Positions 25,457 through 33,093 of a stretch of 49,212 bases of DNA are shown piece by piece. The number at the start of each line of letters is the position of its first letter. Position 1 is the stretch's first letter. The translations under genes were made by a program, and so were the position numbers. This stretch comes from an uncultured Prochlorococcus sp. (lineage in GTDB: Bacteria > Cyanobacteriota > Cyanobacteriia > PCC-6307 > Cyanobiaceae). The notes beneath the pieces are model-generated. The model worked only from the letters and a program-made list of their open reading frames with translations, had not been told where the DNA came from and ran no database searches. The stretch lies in NCBI GenBank assembly GCA_902627325.1, contig CACOIM010000008.1:1-49212 (forward strand), read 5' to 3'.

Positions 25457-26221
25457 TTAATCAGCATTTGTATAGATTCCAGTTGATGATTTTTCTCCCT
25501 CAAGAACCTTTATCTTTTTTATTGAGTTTTGTAATGAGACAGAATTTATAAGATTCGATAATTTTTCAGAGATTTTTTCAGTAATTCTCTTTCCACTCAT
25601 CTTTTGAAAAACAAGTTTTATTAATCCATCTCCAGCTGGATAAAGTGTCTGAGTTAATGCATTATTAAAATCATCTAAAAAGTATTTTTCCTCGGATATT
25701 TTAAGAATATCTTGAGTATTAAAAACCTGTAAATGAAAATTTGCAATATCCTCAAGATCTGCTCTTGTAAAATCTCTTAAATCAAAAACCATAAATGCAT
25801 AATTACTTAGTTTTTTGGAGTCATTCCACATTACTGAATAGAATTCATAGACTATACCATTAGTCAAAATTCCTAATTTTGACTCTTTATGATTATGAAA
25901 ATAATCTGCTAACTGCTTTCAGTTTGTATCAGTTAAATTTGAAGTTGATCTTTTACATTCGATCAACATTATTGGTGTTTTTCGATTTAAAGTTATTACA
26001 ATATCAATTTTTTTACACTACCCTTCCCAAACTTCAGACTGAATTCATGAGAATAATGTTCCATTTTGTTATGTCCAAGAAGATTAAAAAATGGTTCAAT
26101 TAAATAATTACTGGTCTGAGATTCGTTCTCGCTAAGTTTAATTGTTTTGATATATTCCCACTTTGAAAATGATTTCTCTAATAAGTTTCCAATTTGTTTA
26201 ATTGTTGCCCAGATTATTCAT
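25457..26221 (-). pseudogene. HSDR_N-type (type I restriction R-subunit N-terminal-like) nuclease gene, broken
   Basis: On the minus strand two frames together encode one protein. The first part gives SNYLIEPFFNLLGHNKMEHY. After a run of seven T on the + strand (26008-26014) the frame shifts to KIDIVITLN and MLIECKRSTSNL, with Asp and Glu-x-Lys of a PD-(D/E)XK core. An in-frame TGA (25919-25921) follows, then KQLADYFHNHKESKLGILTNGIVYEFYS, the typical QLxxY...LTNG end of HSDR_N domains, continuing to the stop at 25457. So one frameshift and one nonsense mutation, and probably a further shift near the start (ATG 26221). The last 411 bases remain open (from TTG 25867) but are unlikely to be made alone. 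Confidence 0.8.
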
Positions 26222-26316
26222 TTATCAAATTAATATAATCACAATGCAATTCTACTCAGGTATTAATACCCTATGAATTTCAAATTAATGGGAGGATAAT
26301 AAAAGAGTAGAGATCT

Positions 26317-26322
26317 AGGAGG
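26317..26322 (+). promoter_or_regulatory. AGGAGG ribosome binding site
   Basis: Perfect Shine-Dalgarno, 4 bases before ATG 26327; unusual strength in this AT-rich window. The same AGGAGGTCTTAT stands before the decayed copy at 18554. Confidence 0.85.
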
Positions 26323-26326
26323 TCTT

Positions 26327-26485
26327 ATGAAACTCACAACTCCGTTCACTGCTCTTAGAAATGCAACTTCAGATATGTGGAGAATGCATGATTTTAATTA
26401 CAAATTGCCAAAAGAAGCAAAGCAAGATTACTGGGACAAAGAATGCATTGATCATCCAACAAGTGCTCATTGCAAATTTTATTAA
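26327..26485 (+). CDS. Small YWDKEC-motif protein, 52 residues
   Basis: Begins MKLTTPFTALRNATSDMWRM, continues HDFNYKLPKEAKQDYWDKEC and ends DHPTSAHCKFY. Soluble, two Cys, many aromatics. No named family known to me. Support: a perfect AGGAGG site, a GATAAT -10-like element at about 26294, and a second, decayed copy at 18554-18719 keeping YWDKEC and the Cys spacing. The existence of two copies shows it was a real gene. It sits just inside the tRNA-Asn gene. Confidence 0.8.
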   Translation: MKLTTPFTALRNATSDMWRMHDFNYKLPKEAKQDYWDKECIDHPTSAHCKFY

Positions 26486-26508
26486 AAAAATTACAAATTC
26501 AAGTCAAT

Positions 26509-26541
26509 AAAAAAGACCTCAAGTGCAATGACCTGAAGTCT
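26509..26541 (-). terminator. Terminator of tRNA-Asn, minus strand
   Basis: On the minus strand GACTTCAGGT pairs with ACTTGAGGTC around a short loop, followed by six Ts, 20 bases beyond the tRNA 3' end. The same hairpin is duplicated in degraded form at 23644-23675. Confidence 0.8.
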
Positions 26542-26559
26542 CTTGAAATTGAAATGGAA

Positions 26560-26631
26560 CTCCCCGGGCGGGATTCGAACCTGCGACCAATCGGTTAACA
26601 GCCGATCGCTCTACCGCTGAGCTACCGAGGA
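26560..26631 (-). tRNA. tRNA-Asn(GUU)
   Basis: 72 nt on the minus strand with acceptor TCCTCGG/CCGGGGA, D arm with AGCTCAGCGGTAGAGC, anticodon loop CTGTTAACC (GTT, Asn), and T arm GGTTCGAATCC. The 3' CCA is not encoded (TTC follows the discriminator G). It marks the border between accessory and core DNA. Confidence 0.97.
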
Positions 26632-26676
26632 ATAATAAGAATTTAGCTCTTATACCCACCAAATGACAAGGGGGGG

Positions 26677-27360
26677 TTAATTATATTTTAAATTATTTGG
26701 GTGTTGCCAAGTTGATAACTTACCCATTTTCATTACAGACACTTTATCTGCAAAAACTAATTCATCTAATCTATGCGTAATCCATAAGACAGTTATGGGA
26801 TTAGTTTTATCTTGAATCAATGACTTAATAATTTCAAGTATTTTTTTTCTACTTAATTTATCTAAAAGTGCCGTTGGCTCATCCATTAAAATAAAATCAC
26901 TTCCACTGATAAGTGCAGAAGCTATTGCTAATCTCTGTTTTTGCCCTCCGCTTAAAGTATGGATAGGTCTTTTCCAAAAACCTTCTAAACCTACAGAATC
27001 TAAGCAATGATTAACTTTCTTATTGATAAAACTCTTACTCAAATCACCTTTCATACTTAATATTAATTCACTTCCACAAGTAGGCATCAATATTTGATGA
27101 TCTGGATTTTGAAATACTAAAGACAAATTTGAAGGCCTCTGTATATATCCATAAGTTGGCTGTAAAATTCCTTTAATTAGTTTGAGAAGAGTACTTTTAC
27201 CACATCCATTTTCTCCAACAAGCATCCATAAACCTGGATTTGAAAGAGAAAAACTACAATTTTTTATGACAAAATCTTTTTTATCAGCCCAAGTAAAATA
27301 CACATCTTGAAAAATTAACTGGTTACTTTGATTTTTTTTTAATTTTCCATTGTTATACAT
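26677..27360 (-). CDS. ABC transporter ATP-binding protein
   Basis: A single nucleotide-binding domain of 227 residues: Walker A GENGCGKST near residue 55, Q-loop LVFQNPDHQI, signature LSGGQKQR, Walker B FILMDEPTALLD, and switch His in ITHRLDEL. The form resembles energy-coupling/CbiO-type ATPases (FQNPDHQ is typical of them). No membrane partner is adjacent, so the substrate cannot be named. It follows the UPF0367 gene by 3 bases. Confidence 0.9.
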   Translation of the reverse strand: MYNNGKLKKNQSNQLIFQDVYFTWADKKDFVIKNCSFSLSNPGLWMLVGENGCGKSTLLKLIKGILQPTYGYIQRPSNLSLVFQNPDHQILMPTCGSELILSMKGDLSKSFINKKVNHCLDSVGLEGFWKRPIHTLSGGQKQRLAIASALISGSDFILMDEPTALLDKLSRKKILEIIKSLIQDKTNPITVLWITHRLDELVFADKVSVMKMGKLSTWQHPNNLKYN

Positions 27361-27363
27361 TAG

Positions 27364-27630
27364 TTAGCTTTCTAGAGAGAAACCTGGTCTTTTTGATCCG
27401 CCAGCTATCGCGGACTTTTCATAAATTTGTACAGCAATAATTTCCCTTGACAAAACAGCTATAGACTTACTATTCATTTTGTCACATTTCAAATCAATCA
27501 AAACAGAATCTGAATTCTCTCTCATTGCATTTTTAATCTCCTCAAAAACCCTTAAGACATCATCGTGTTCTTTTTTTTGTATCGAAATTGGAAATGGTGA
27601 ATATCTCAGAGATAATTCTAAAGTGAACAT
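27364..27630 (-). CDS. UPF0367 family protein
   Basis: 88 residues, soluble. The pattern MFTLELSLRYSPFPISIQKK, then IAVLSREIIAVQIYEKS and a GSKRPGF end, matches UPF0367, a family restricted to cyanobacteria and of unknown function. It precedes the ABC ATPase by 3 bases and is divergent from the cysteine synthase gene. Confidence 0.88.
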   Translation of the reverse strand: MFTLELSLRYSPFPISIQKKEHDDVLRVFEEIKNAMRENSDSVLIDLKCDKMNSKSIAVLSREIIAVQIYEKSAIAGGSKRPGFSLES

Positions 27631-27780
27631 AAAACCTTTTTAAACTAATATTAGGTTAACTATAGAAACTTCTAATGGAAAAAGATTTTTATATAAATAG
27701 AGTATTTTCTATAAAAAATAATAAATAAGTTTATTATGAGGTATATATAAATTTTTAAAAAATTTAGAAACTATCATTAT

Positions 27781-28749
27781 ATGGATATTGCTAACGATAT
27801 TACACACCTTGTAGGTAACACCCCATTAGTAAAACTTAATAGAATAAGAAAAGAATATAATTGTTACCCAGAAATAATTGCAAAATTAGAGAGTTTTAAT
27901 CCTTCCGCATCTGTTAAGGATAGAATTGCTTACTCAATGATTTTATCAGCAGAAAACAAAGGACTAATCTCTCCTGGGAGAACAACTTTAATTGAAGCTA
28001 CAAGCGGCAATACTGGTATTGCTCTGGCAATGGTATCAGCTGCTAAGGGATATAAATTAATACTTACCATGCCAGACACAATGAGTATCGAGAGAAGATC
28101 AATGTTAAGAGCATATGGAGCCGAATTAAGATTAACACCAGGGTGTGAGGGCATGAAAGGTGCTTTGAACTTAGCCAAAGAATTAGCCAATGAGTTAAAT
28201 GATAGCTTTCAATTTAATCAATTTGAAAACCTTGCAAATCCAGAAATTCATGCAAAAACTACCGCTAAAGAAATATGGGAACAATCTAGCCATAATGTAG
28301 ATGGTCTAGTCACTGGAGTAGGTACTGGTGGAACTGTTACAGGCTGCGCTAGTTTTCTCAAAGAAGTAAATCCTAAATGTAAAATATTTGCTGTTGAACC
28401 TGAAAAGAGTGCAGTAATATCTGGCGGAGATGCCGGTTCTCATCAAATTCAAGGCATCGGAGCAGGTTTCATTCCGAAGGTATTAAAGAGAGATTTAATT
28501 GATGAGGTGTTATCAATTCAAGATGAGGAAGCATTTTATTTTGGGAGAGTACTTGCTAAAACAGAAGGACTACTATCAGGTATCAGCAGTGGTGCAGCGG
28601 TAGCGGCGACAATTAAGATAGGGAAGAGAAAGGAATTCAAAAATAAAAGAATTATTGTAATCTTACCAAGTTTTGGAGAAAGATATTTATCAACTGCAAT
28701 GTTTGATTCAAACACTTCTATTCAAGCTAGAAATGATGGATATCTATAG
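27781..28749 (+). CDS. cysK: Cysteine synthase (O-acetylserine sulfhydrylase)
   Basis: PLP enzyme making cysteine from O-acetylserine and sulfide. PLP lysine in SVKDR (near residue 46), substrate loop TSGNTGIALA, phosphate-binding GTGGTVTG, and the C-terminal SGISSGAA. The length of 322 residues is normal. CysK and CysM forms cannot be fully separated by eye; CysK fits better. It is followed by the DnaJ-domain gene after 8 bases, same strand. Confidence 0.94.
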   Translation: MDIANDITHLVGNTPLVKLNRIRKEYNCYPEIIAKLESFNPSASVKDRIAYSMILSAENKGLISPGRTTLIEATSGNTGIALAMVSAAKGYKLILTMPDTMSIERRSMLRAYGAELRLTPGCEGMKGALNLAKELANELNDSFQFNQFENLANPEIHAKTTAKEIWEQSSHNVDGLVTGVGTGGTVTGCASFLKEVNPKCKIFAVEPEKSAVISGGDAGSHQIQGIGAGFIPKVLKRDLIDEVLSIQDEEAFYFGRVLAKTEGLLSGISSGAAVAATIKIGKRKEFKNKRIIVILPSFGERYLSTAMFDSNTSIQARNDGYL

Positions 28750-28757
28750 CTAAATAT

Positions 28758-29435
28758 ATGACAAAAAATTTCTATATCCAGTTAGGCTTAAAGAAAAACG
28801 CTACAAAAAATGAGATAAAGTCTGCATATCGTTTATTAGCTAAAAAATATCACCCTGATACAGGAGGTGATAATGAAAAATTTCTTGCTTTACAGCTTGC
28901 TTGGGAGACTTTAAATGATCCTCAAAAAAAAGCAATCTATGACCAATCACTGGCAAGTGATGAAAGTTACACTGTTAGTAAGAATAAGAATTGGTCCTCA
29001 GATCTAAAAAATAAAAAAAACATTTCAACCAATAAAGATCAAGATATTAAAGATTGGATAAAAAAAATATATAATCCCATCAATAGATTCATCTCACAAG
29101 TAACAAAACCTTTAAATGATGAAATTAAAAAACTCTCAGCTGACCCTTACGATGATGAATTGATGAATGCTTTTAGTTTATATTTAAGTGAGAGTAGAAA
29201 TAAAATTGAAAAAGCTTCATCTCTATTCAAGTCTCAGGCGGTTCCAAGCTCTATTTCCTCTATTGGGCTAGATTTATACCATTGTTTTTCTCAAGTCCAA
29301 GATGCATTAGATGAATTAGACAGATATACGCAAGGATATGTTGATGATTACTTATTTGATGGAAAGCAAATGATGAAAGAAGCTAAAAGAATTCAATTAA
29401 AAATGAAAATTAACAAAAAAAATATTTCTTTTTAA
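28758..29435 (+). CDS. DnaJ-domain protein (type III)
   Basis: An N-terminal J domain (residues 3-65) with the HPD motif in KYHPDTGGD, which activates DnaK ATPase. It has no G/F-rich or zinc-finger region. The remaining 150 residues are helical and specific to this group. Length 225. It may recruit DnaK to a particular client. Same strand as cysK, probably one transcript. Confidence 0.9.
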   Translation: MTKNFYIQLGLKKNATKNEIKSAYRLLAKKYHPDTGGDNEKFLALQLAWETLNDPQKKAIYDQSLASDESYTVSKNKNWSSDLKNKKNISTNKDQDIKDWIKKIYNPINRFISQVTKPLNDEIKKLSADPYDDELMNAFSLYLSESRNKIEKASSLFKSQAVPSSISSIGLDLYHCFSQVQDALDELDRYTQGYVDDYLFDGKQMMKEAKRIQLKMKINKKNISF

Positions 29436-29446
29436 ACTGTTTAAAT

Positions 29447-29686
29447 CTACTCAGGAGTATATTCTTTAAGCTGATCTAGTTTAAACCATACATCGGGAAC
29501 TGGCCTTCTCCATCTTACTTGGGCATAATCCTCTTTTATACCAAGTATTTCACCTGGACCTTCAAATACATAATTAGGCAATTCAATATCACTTGCCAAA
29601 GATTCCAAACTGTTCATATATTTTTCCCTGTCGAGGACGACTAAACTTCCTTTCTTAAGTGGTTTCTTTTGTATTGATTCTGTCAT
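29447..29686 (-). CDS. ndhO: NAD(P)H-quinone oxidoreductase subunit O
   Basis: A small subunit (79 residues) of the cyanobacterial/plastid NDH-1 complex at the thylakoid, used in cyclic electron flow and respiration. LKKGSLVVLDREKY and VRWRRPVPDVWFKLDQL are diagnostic. Convergent with the DnaJ-domain gene and divergent from the epimerase gene. Confidence 0.95.
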   Translation of the reverse strand: MTESIQKKPLKKGSLVVLDREKYMNSLESLASDIELPNYVFEGPGEILGIKEDYAQVRWRRPVPDVWFKLDQLKEYTPE

Positions 29687-29829
29687 AAATGCAAGATCAA
29701 AGTTATATAATAATCTATCTGATTAGACATAAAAATGCATTTTACAAAATAAAATAAGTAATTAATGTTTTCTACTATCAGCAGAAAATAAAAAAATTAT
29801 TTAAGGTTTAATAATATTGATTAAAAAAA

Positions 29830-30759
29830 ATGCGAATTTTAATGTTAGGCTGTACAGGCTTTATTGGGAAGAGTTTAATACCTAGATTAATCTCTGAAGG
29901 TCATGAATTATGTTTAATAAGCAGAAAAAATATTGATCAGTTAAAGATAAATTCTTCCTTTGAAAAGATTGCATTTTTAAAGTTAAATTTGGCTCAAGAG
30001 AGAAGCTGGAATGATATTAACCTACTAAATCAACTAAAAAGTTGTGAAGTAATTATCAATCTTAGTGGAGAACCTATTACTGAAAAGAGATGGTCACAAG
30101 AACAAAAACTAGAGATTGAAAATAGCAGAGTAAATACTACTTCATACTTGATGAATTCTCTGAAAAAAAACGCAATTAATCCTAAAGTTATAATTAATGC
30201 TTCAGCTATTGGATTTTATGGGACTAGTTTAGATAATATATTTGACGAGACAAGCCCTAGTGGAGAAGATTTTCTTGCAAAATTATGCAAAAAATGGGAA
30301 GAAGCCGCTTCACAAAAACCATTTTTCACAAGATTAGTAATTCTTCGAATTGGAATAGTACTTGGAGTTAATGGTGGTGCTTTAGGTAAAATGTTACCTA
30401 TCTTTAAAGTTGGTTTGGGAGGCCCTATTGGCGATGGCAATCAATGGATGAGTTGGATTCACATAGATGATTTATGTGACATTATTGTTAATGGAATAAA
30501 AGACAAAAAATATTCTGGTGTAATTAATGCTGTATCTCCAAAACCCGTAAAGATGAAAGAATTTTCCTCTATATTGGCAAAGAGCCTTCAGAGGCCAAAT
30601 TTACTACCTGTTCCGGCAGCTAGTTTAAAATTAATTTTAGGCGATAGTGCTAAGTTGTTATTAGAGGGACAAAATATAAAAAGCATTAAATTAAATAAAT
30701 TTTTTAAATTTAAATATCCTCTTCTTGAAGAAGCAATTTTCTCTTTAACCAAGAAATAA
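29830..30759 (+). CDS. TIGR01777-family NAD(P)-dependent epimerase
   Basis: An extended-SDR protein of 309 residues: cofactor motif GCTGFIGKSLI at the N terminus, INLSGEPITEKRWS and NASAIGFYG, which are signatures of the TIGR01777 (YfcH) group, and SWIHIDDL. Reaction unknown in cyanobacteria. Its 3' end overlaps the convergent small membrane protein gene by 50 bases. Confidence 0.9.
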   Translation: MRILMLGCTGFIGKSLIPRLISEGHELCLISRKNIDQLKINSSFEKIAFLKLNLAQERSWNDINLLNQLKSCEVIINLSGEPITEKRWSQEQKLEIENSRVNTTSYLMNSLKKNAINPKVIINASAIGFYGTSLDNIFDETSPSGEDFLAKLCKKWEEAASQKPFFTRLVILRIGIVLGVNGGALGKMLPIFKVGLGGPIGDGNQWMSWIHIDDLCDIIVNGIKDKKYSGVINAVSPKPVKMKEFSSILAKSLQRPNLLPVPAASLKLILGDSAKLLLEGQNIKSIKLNKFFKFKYPLLEEAIFSLTKK

Positions 30760-30979
30760 TTGCTAATAATAATGAACTAGATATTAAAATTGATATTGCA
30801 GGCAATATAAATGGTTCCCAAATCTTCCTAAAAAAATCAAGAAAAGTTGATTTCCCATTAATTTCCATGATCAAGGAAAATATAAAAAATAATGCACTAA
30901 AAATTACAACAAATAAATTACATAATAAAAAATTATCTAAATATTTTTTAAAATCAAATCTCGAAATAAAATTACTCAT
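30710..30979 (-). CDS. Small membrane protein, 89 residues
   Basis: Two hydrophobic segments (LLCNLFVVIFSALFFIFSLI and LPAISILISSSLLLAIISWL) with charged ends. I chose the ATG at 30979 (MSNFIS) because it overlaps the stop of the upstream LpxB-like gene by 8 bases, fitting translational coupling; a frame extension to 30997 exists. Function unknown. The C-terminal 50 bases overlap the opposite epimerase gene. Confidence 0.75.
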   Translation of the reverse strand: MSNFISRFDFKKYLDNFLLCNLFVVIFSALFFIFSLIMEINGKSTFLDFFRKIWEPFILPAISILISSSLLLAIISWLKRKLLLQEEDI

Positions 30980-32174
30980 TACATAAAAACTTTCCAATAT
31001 CAGAAGTTATTTTTACAGTAGCATCTTCATCTCCAAGTCTATTTTTAGCATTATCCTTACAAGATTTCAAAAAAGAATTATCTAATTTCATTAGATACAT
31101 AATTTTCACAATCAAATTAATAGTTCCATCAATCTGCTCATCTTTATCAGAATAATCAGTAAAGCAATATACATGCTTACCTAGTAATCTACGCTGAGCT
31201 TCTGCAAATGACCTCGTGAACTGAGGGCCCTTACCCTCTACTTGTATTACAGGTTTTGACATCGCTACTACCTGTTCGGCAGCAGTCCCAGACATACTTA
31301 TTGCTAAATCAGATTTAATTAAAATATTTTCAAAAGAATTCCACTGAAAAAAAACTTTAATAGATTTATAAAAATATAAAAGTTTAAAATCATTAGAATA
31401 ATTTTTTTCAATTTGCCAATTTCTGCTCTCCAAATTAGTTTGTACATTTTTCATTTCCAGATCTGATGAAAGAGCGAAATAAAATTTAACTGTTTTAAAG
31501 TATTTATAATTTGAGAGCTCCTGGATAATATCTAGCATCAAATCAAAATTATTTATCAGCTCATTAATCCTACTTCCAGGTAATAAGGCAATAGTAAAAA
31601 AATTATTTGAATCTTTAATATTATTTTTTAATAATTTATCAATAAATGGATTACCCAAAAAAAGAACTTCTTTTTTTAATTGATTACTTAAATCAATAGC
31701 GGTAAGCGTATCTCTTGTATAAATTCTTTTGGAATTTGACGATTTTAAAAAATATTTGCAAGGCCAAGGGAGATTTAATTTACCCTCATAGTGACTTGAA
31801 TATGCAACTAAATATGTAAAGAATTTTTTTCTAGATAACCATGCAAAAAAAATTGGCACGATATCACCAACCACAAGAAAGTAATCATATTTTTTTCTTA
31901 TAAGAATAACAAGCCAAATTTTTCTAAAAAAATAATTTATTTGTCCATTAAATAAATCAAATAATTTTCCTTTTAAAGAATTATATCCTAATCCTGCTGT
32001 ATTAAATTTTCTTGTTTTACCAATAATATTTATTTTTTCTTTTTTATATGGATCACCAGAACCAACTAATGGCAAAGCTTCAACTTCATTTCCTATTGAT
32101 ATTAATCTACTCGCTAAAATAGAACCGGATAAATCTTCACCATGTCCATTACTTAATATTAAAATTTTATACAA
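30972..32174 (-). CDS. Lipid-A-disaccharide synthase-related protein (TIGR03492 type)
   Basis: A GT-B glycosyltransferase-like protein of 400 residues: NGHGEDLSG at the start, VGDIVPIFFAWLS, LLPGSR, and the C-terminal AISMSGTAAEQVVAMSKPV typical of nucleotide-sugar binding. This is the cyanobacterial LpxB-related group, not LpxB proper, and its acceptor is unknown; an envelope glycolipid is a reasonable guess. Follows the TPR gene by 1 base. Confidence 0.85.
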   Translation of the reverse strand: MYKILILSNGHGEDLSGSILASRLISIGNEVEALPLVGSGDPYKKEKINIIGKTRKFNTAGLGYNSLKGKLFDLFNGQINYFFRKIWLVILIRKKYDYFLVVGDIVPIFFAWLSRKKFFTYLVAYSSHYEGKLNLPWPCKYFLKSSNSKRIYTRDTLTAIDLSNQLKKEVLFLGNPFIDKLLKNNIKDSNNFFTIALLPGSRINELINNFDLMLDIIQELSNYKYFKTVKFYFALSSDLEMKNVQTNLESRNWQIEKNYSNDFKLLYFYKSIKVFFQWNSFENILIKSDLAISMSGTAAEQVVAMSKPVIQVEGKGPQFTRSFAEAQRRLLGKHVYCFTDYSDKDEQIDGTINLIVKIMYLMKLDNSFLKSCKDNAKNRLGDEDATVKITSDIGKFLCNE

Positions 32175-32175
32175 A

Positions 32176-32592
32176 TTAAAAATCCAACCATTTATTTACC
32201 TTTTTTAATTCTGGCCATTCTGGATATCTTGAAAACCCATCTTCAACAGATAATTTAAGATCCTCCTCTAAATCAGGAGCCATAATAATAATCCTCTTAA
32301 TTAAATCAATATTTTCTCTGACACCCTTTGTATTTGTGGCTAATAATGCTAACGATAGATTCATACGAGCTTGTAAATCTTGACCATTTAATTTAACAGC
32401 TTGTTTAGCAGCAAATAAGGCTTCATTATTATTTTTTAGCAACAGATGAAGCCAAGCCAAACAAGTCCATGCTGCAAAATGGTTAGGTATTTGATTAATG
32501 ATTTTTTTAAAATCATCTATTAATGGTAGTAAATCTTCTCCAGCTTCATATCTAGATAAAGCTGCGTTAAATTCTGCTTCAATATCATTCAT
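32176..32592 (-). CDS. TPR-repeat protein, 138 residues
   Basis: Contains at least two TPR-like helical pairs (for example FAAWTCLAWLHLLLKNNNEA and LQARMNLSLALLATNTKG) and probably acts as a protein-protein adaptor. No signal peptide. It lies 13 bases downstream of the IscA/SufA-type gene and 1 base upstream of the LpxB-related gene, all in one direction. Confidence 0.85.
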   Translation of the reverse strand: MNDIEAEFNAALSRYEAGEDLLPLIDDFKKIINQIPNHFAAWTCLAWLHLLLKNNNEALFAAKQAVKLNGQDLQARMNLSLALLATNTKGVRENIDLIKRIIIMAPDLEEDLKLSVEDGFSRYPEWPELKKVNKWLDF

Positions 32593-32605
32593 TTTCTAAA
32601 ATTGT

Positions 32606-32998
32606 TTAAACTGCGAAAGAGCTACCACACCCACATGTTTGAGAAGCATTTGGATTGGTAAAGTTAAATCCTCCCCCAATAAGTTCAGTACTGAAATCTA
32701 ATTGCATTCCGTAAATATAAAGTAAGCTTTTTGGATCACAAACAACTTTGAAAGCCACATCCTCGCTTAAGGAATAATCATAAATTTTGTCATCTGAATT
32801 AATCTCATCATCTCCTATAAAATCCATCGTATAACTCATGCCACTACATCCTCCAGATCTAACACCAACTCTAAGAGCTTTTTTATCAACTTGATTTCTA
32901 ATCAAATTAGATATTTGTTGTATTGCAGTGCTTGTAATCAGTATTCCTTTCCCATCATCAGAATTCTTTAATTTTTCATCAAGATTGCTTTCAGTCAT
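32606..32998 (-). CDS. A-type iron-sulfur carrier (IscA/SufA/HesB family)
   Basis: Small Fe-S assembly carrier of 130 residues with three conserved cysteines: VRSGGCSGMSY and the C-terminal CGCGSSF. The N-terminal 20 residues are an acidic extension. Function: moving Fe-S clusters to apo-proteins. A TATAAT on the minus strand (33022-33027) lies 24 bases before its ATG. First gene of a minus-strand run. Confidence 0.93.
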   Translation of the reverse strand: MTESNLDEKLKNSDDGKGILITSTAIQQISNLIRNQVDKKALRVGVRSGGCSGMSYTMDFIGDDEINSDDKIYDYSLSEDVAFKVVCDPKSLLYIYGMQLDFSTELIGGGFNFTNPNASQTCGCGSSFAV

Positions 32999-33037
32999 AT
33001 TTTTAATAACTCATTACCTATATTATAGAAATGATTA

Positions 33038-33063
33038 GCTAGGCGCATCCTAATGCGATTAGC
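33038..33063. promoter_or_regulatory. Imperfect palindrome, possible operator between the IscA-type gene and zds
   Basis: GCTA..CGCAT, loop CCTA, ATGCG..TAGC: two arms of 11 bases with one mismatch and one G-U pair. The flanking heptamer GATTAGC is also directly repeated at 33033 and 33057. It is centred about 27 bases before the zds -10 element, so a bound protein could affect both divergent genes. Confidence 0.55.
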
Positions 33064-33076
33064 ATATCCTTTTTGT

Positions 33077-33082
33077 TATAAT
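33077..33082 (+). promoter_or_regulatory. -10 element TATAAT of zds
   Basis: Perfect -10 consensus ending 11 bases before the GTG start. Transcription would begin about 4-5 bases before the start codon, giving a nearly leaderless mRNA. Confidence 0.65.
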
Positions 33083-33093
33083 TTATTTAAAAA

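Noticed and set aside
25879-26103. + strand ORF of 74 codons
   Set aside because: It is antisense to the HSDR_N-like relic, whose protein features are clear; the + frame has none.
15600-26600. Search for a CRISPR array or cas operon near the Cas4-like gene
   Set aside because: No regularly spaced direct repeats and no other Cas-like protein are visible; the nuclease is an orphan.
15600-26600. Search for an integrase or transposase
   Set aside because: No tyrosine or serine recombinase or transposase frame is seen, intact or broken, so the element is called a remnant only.
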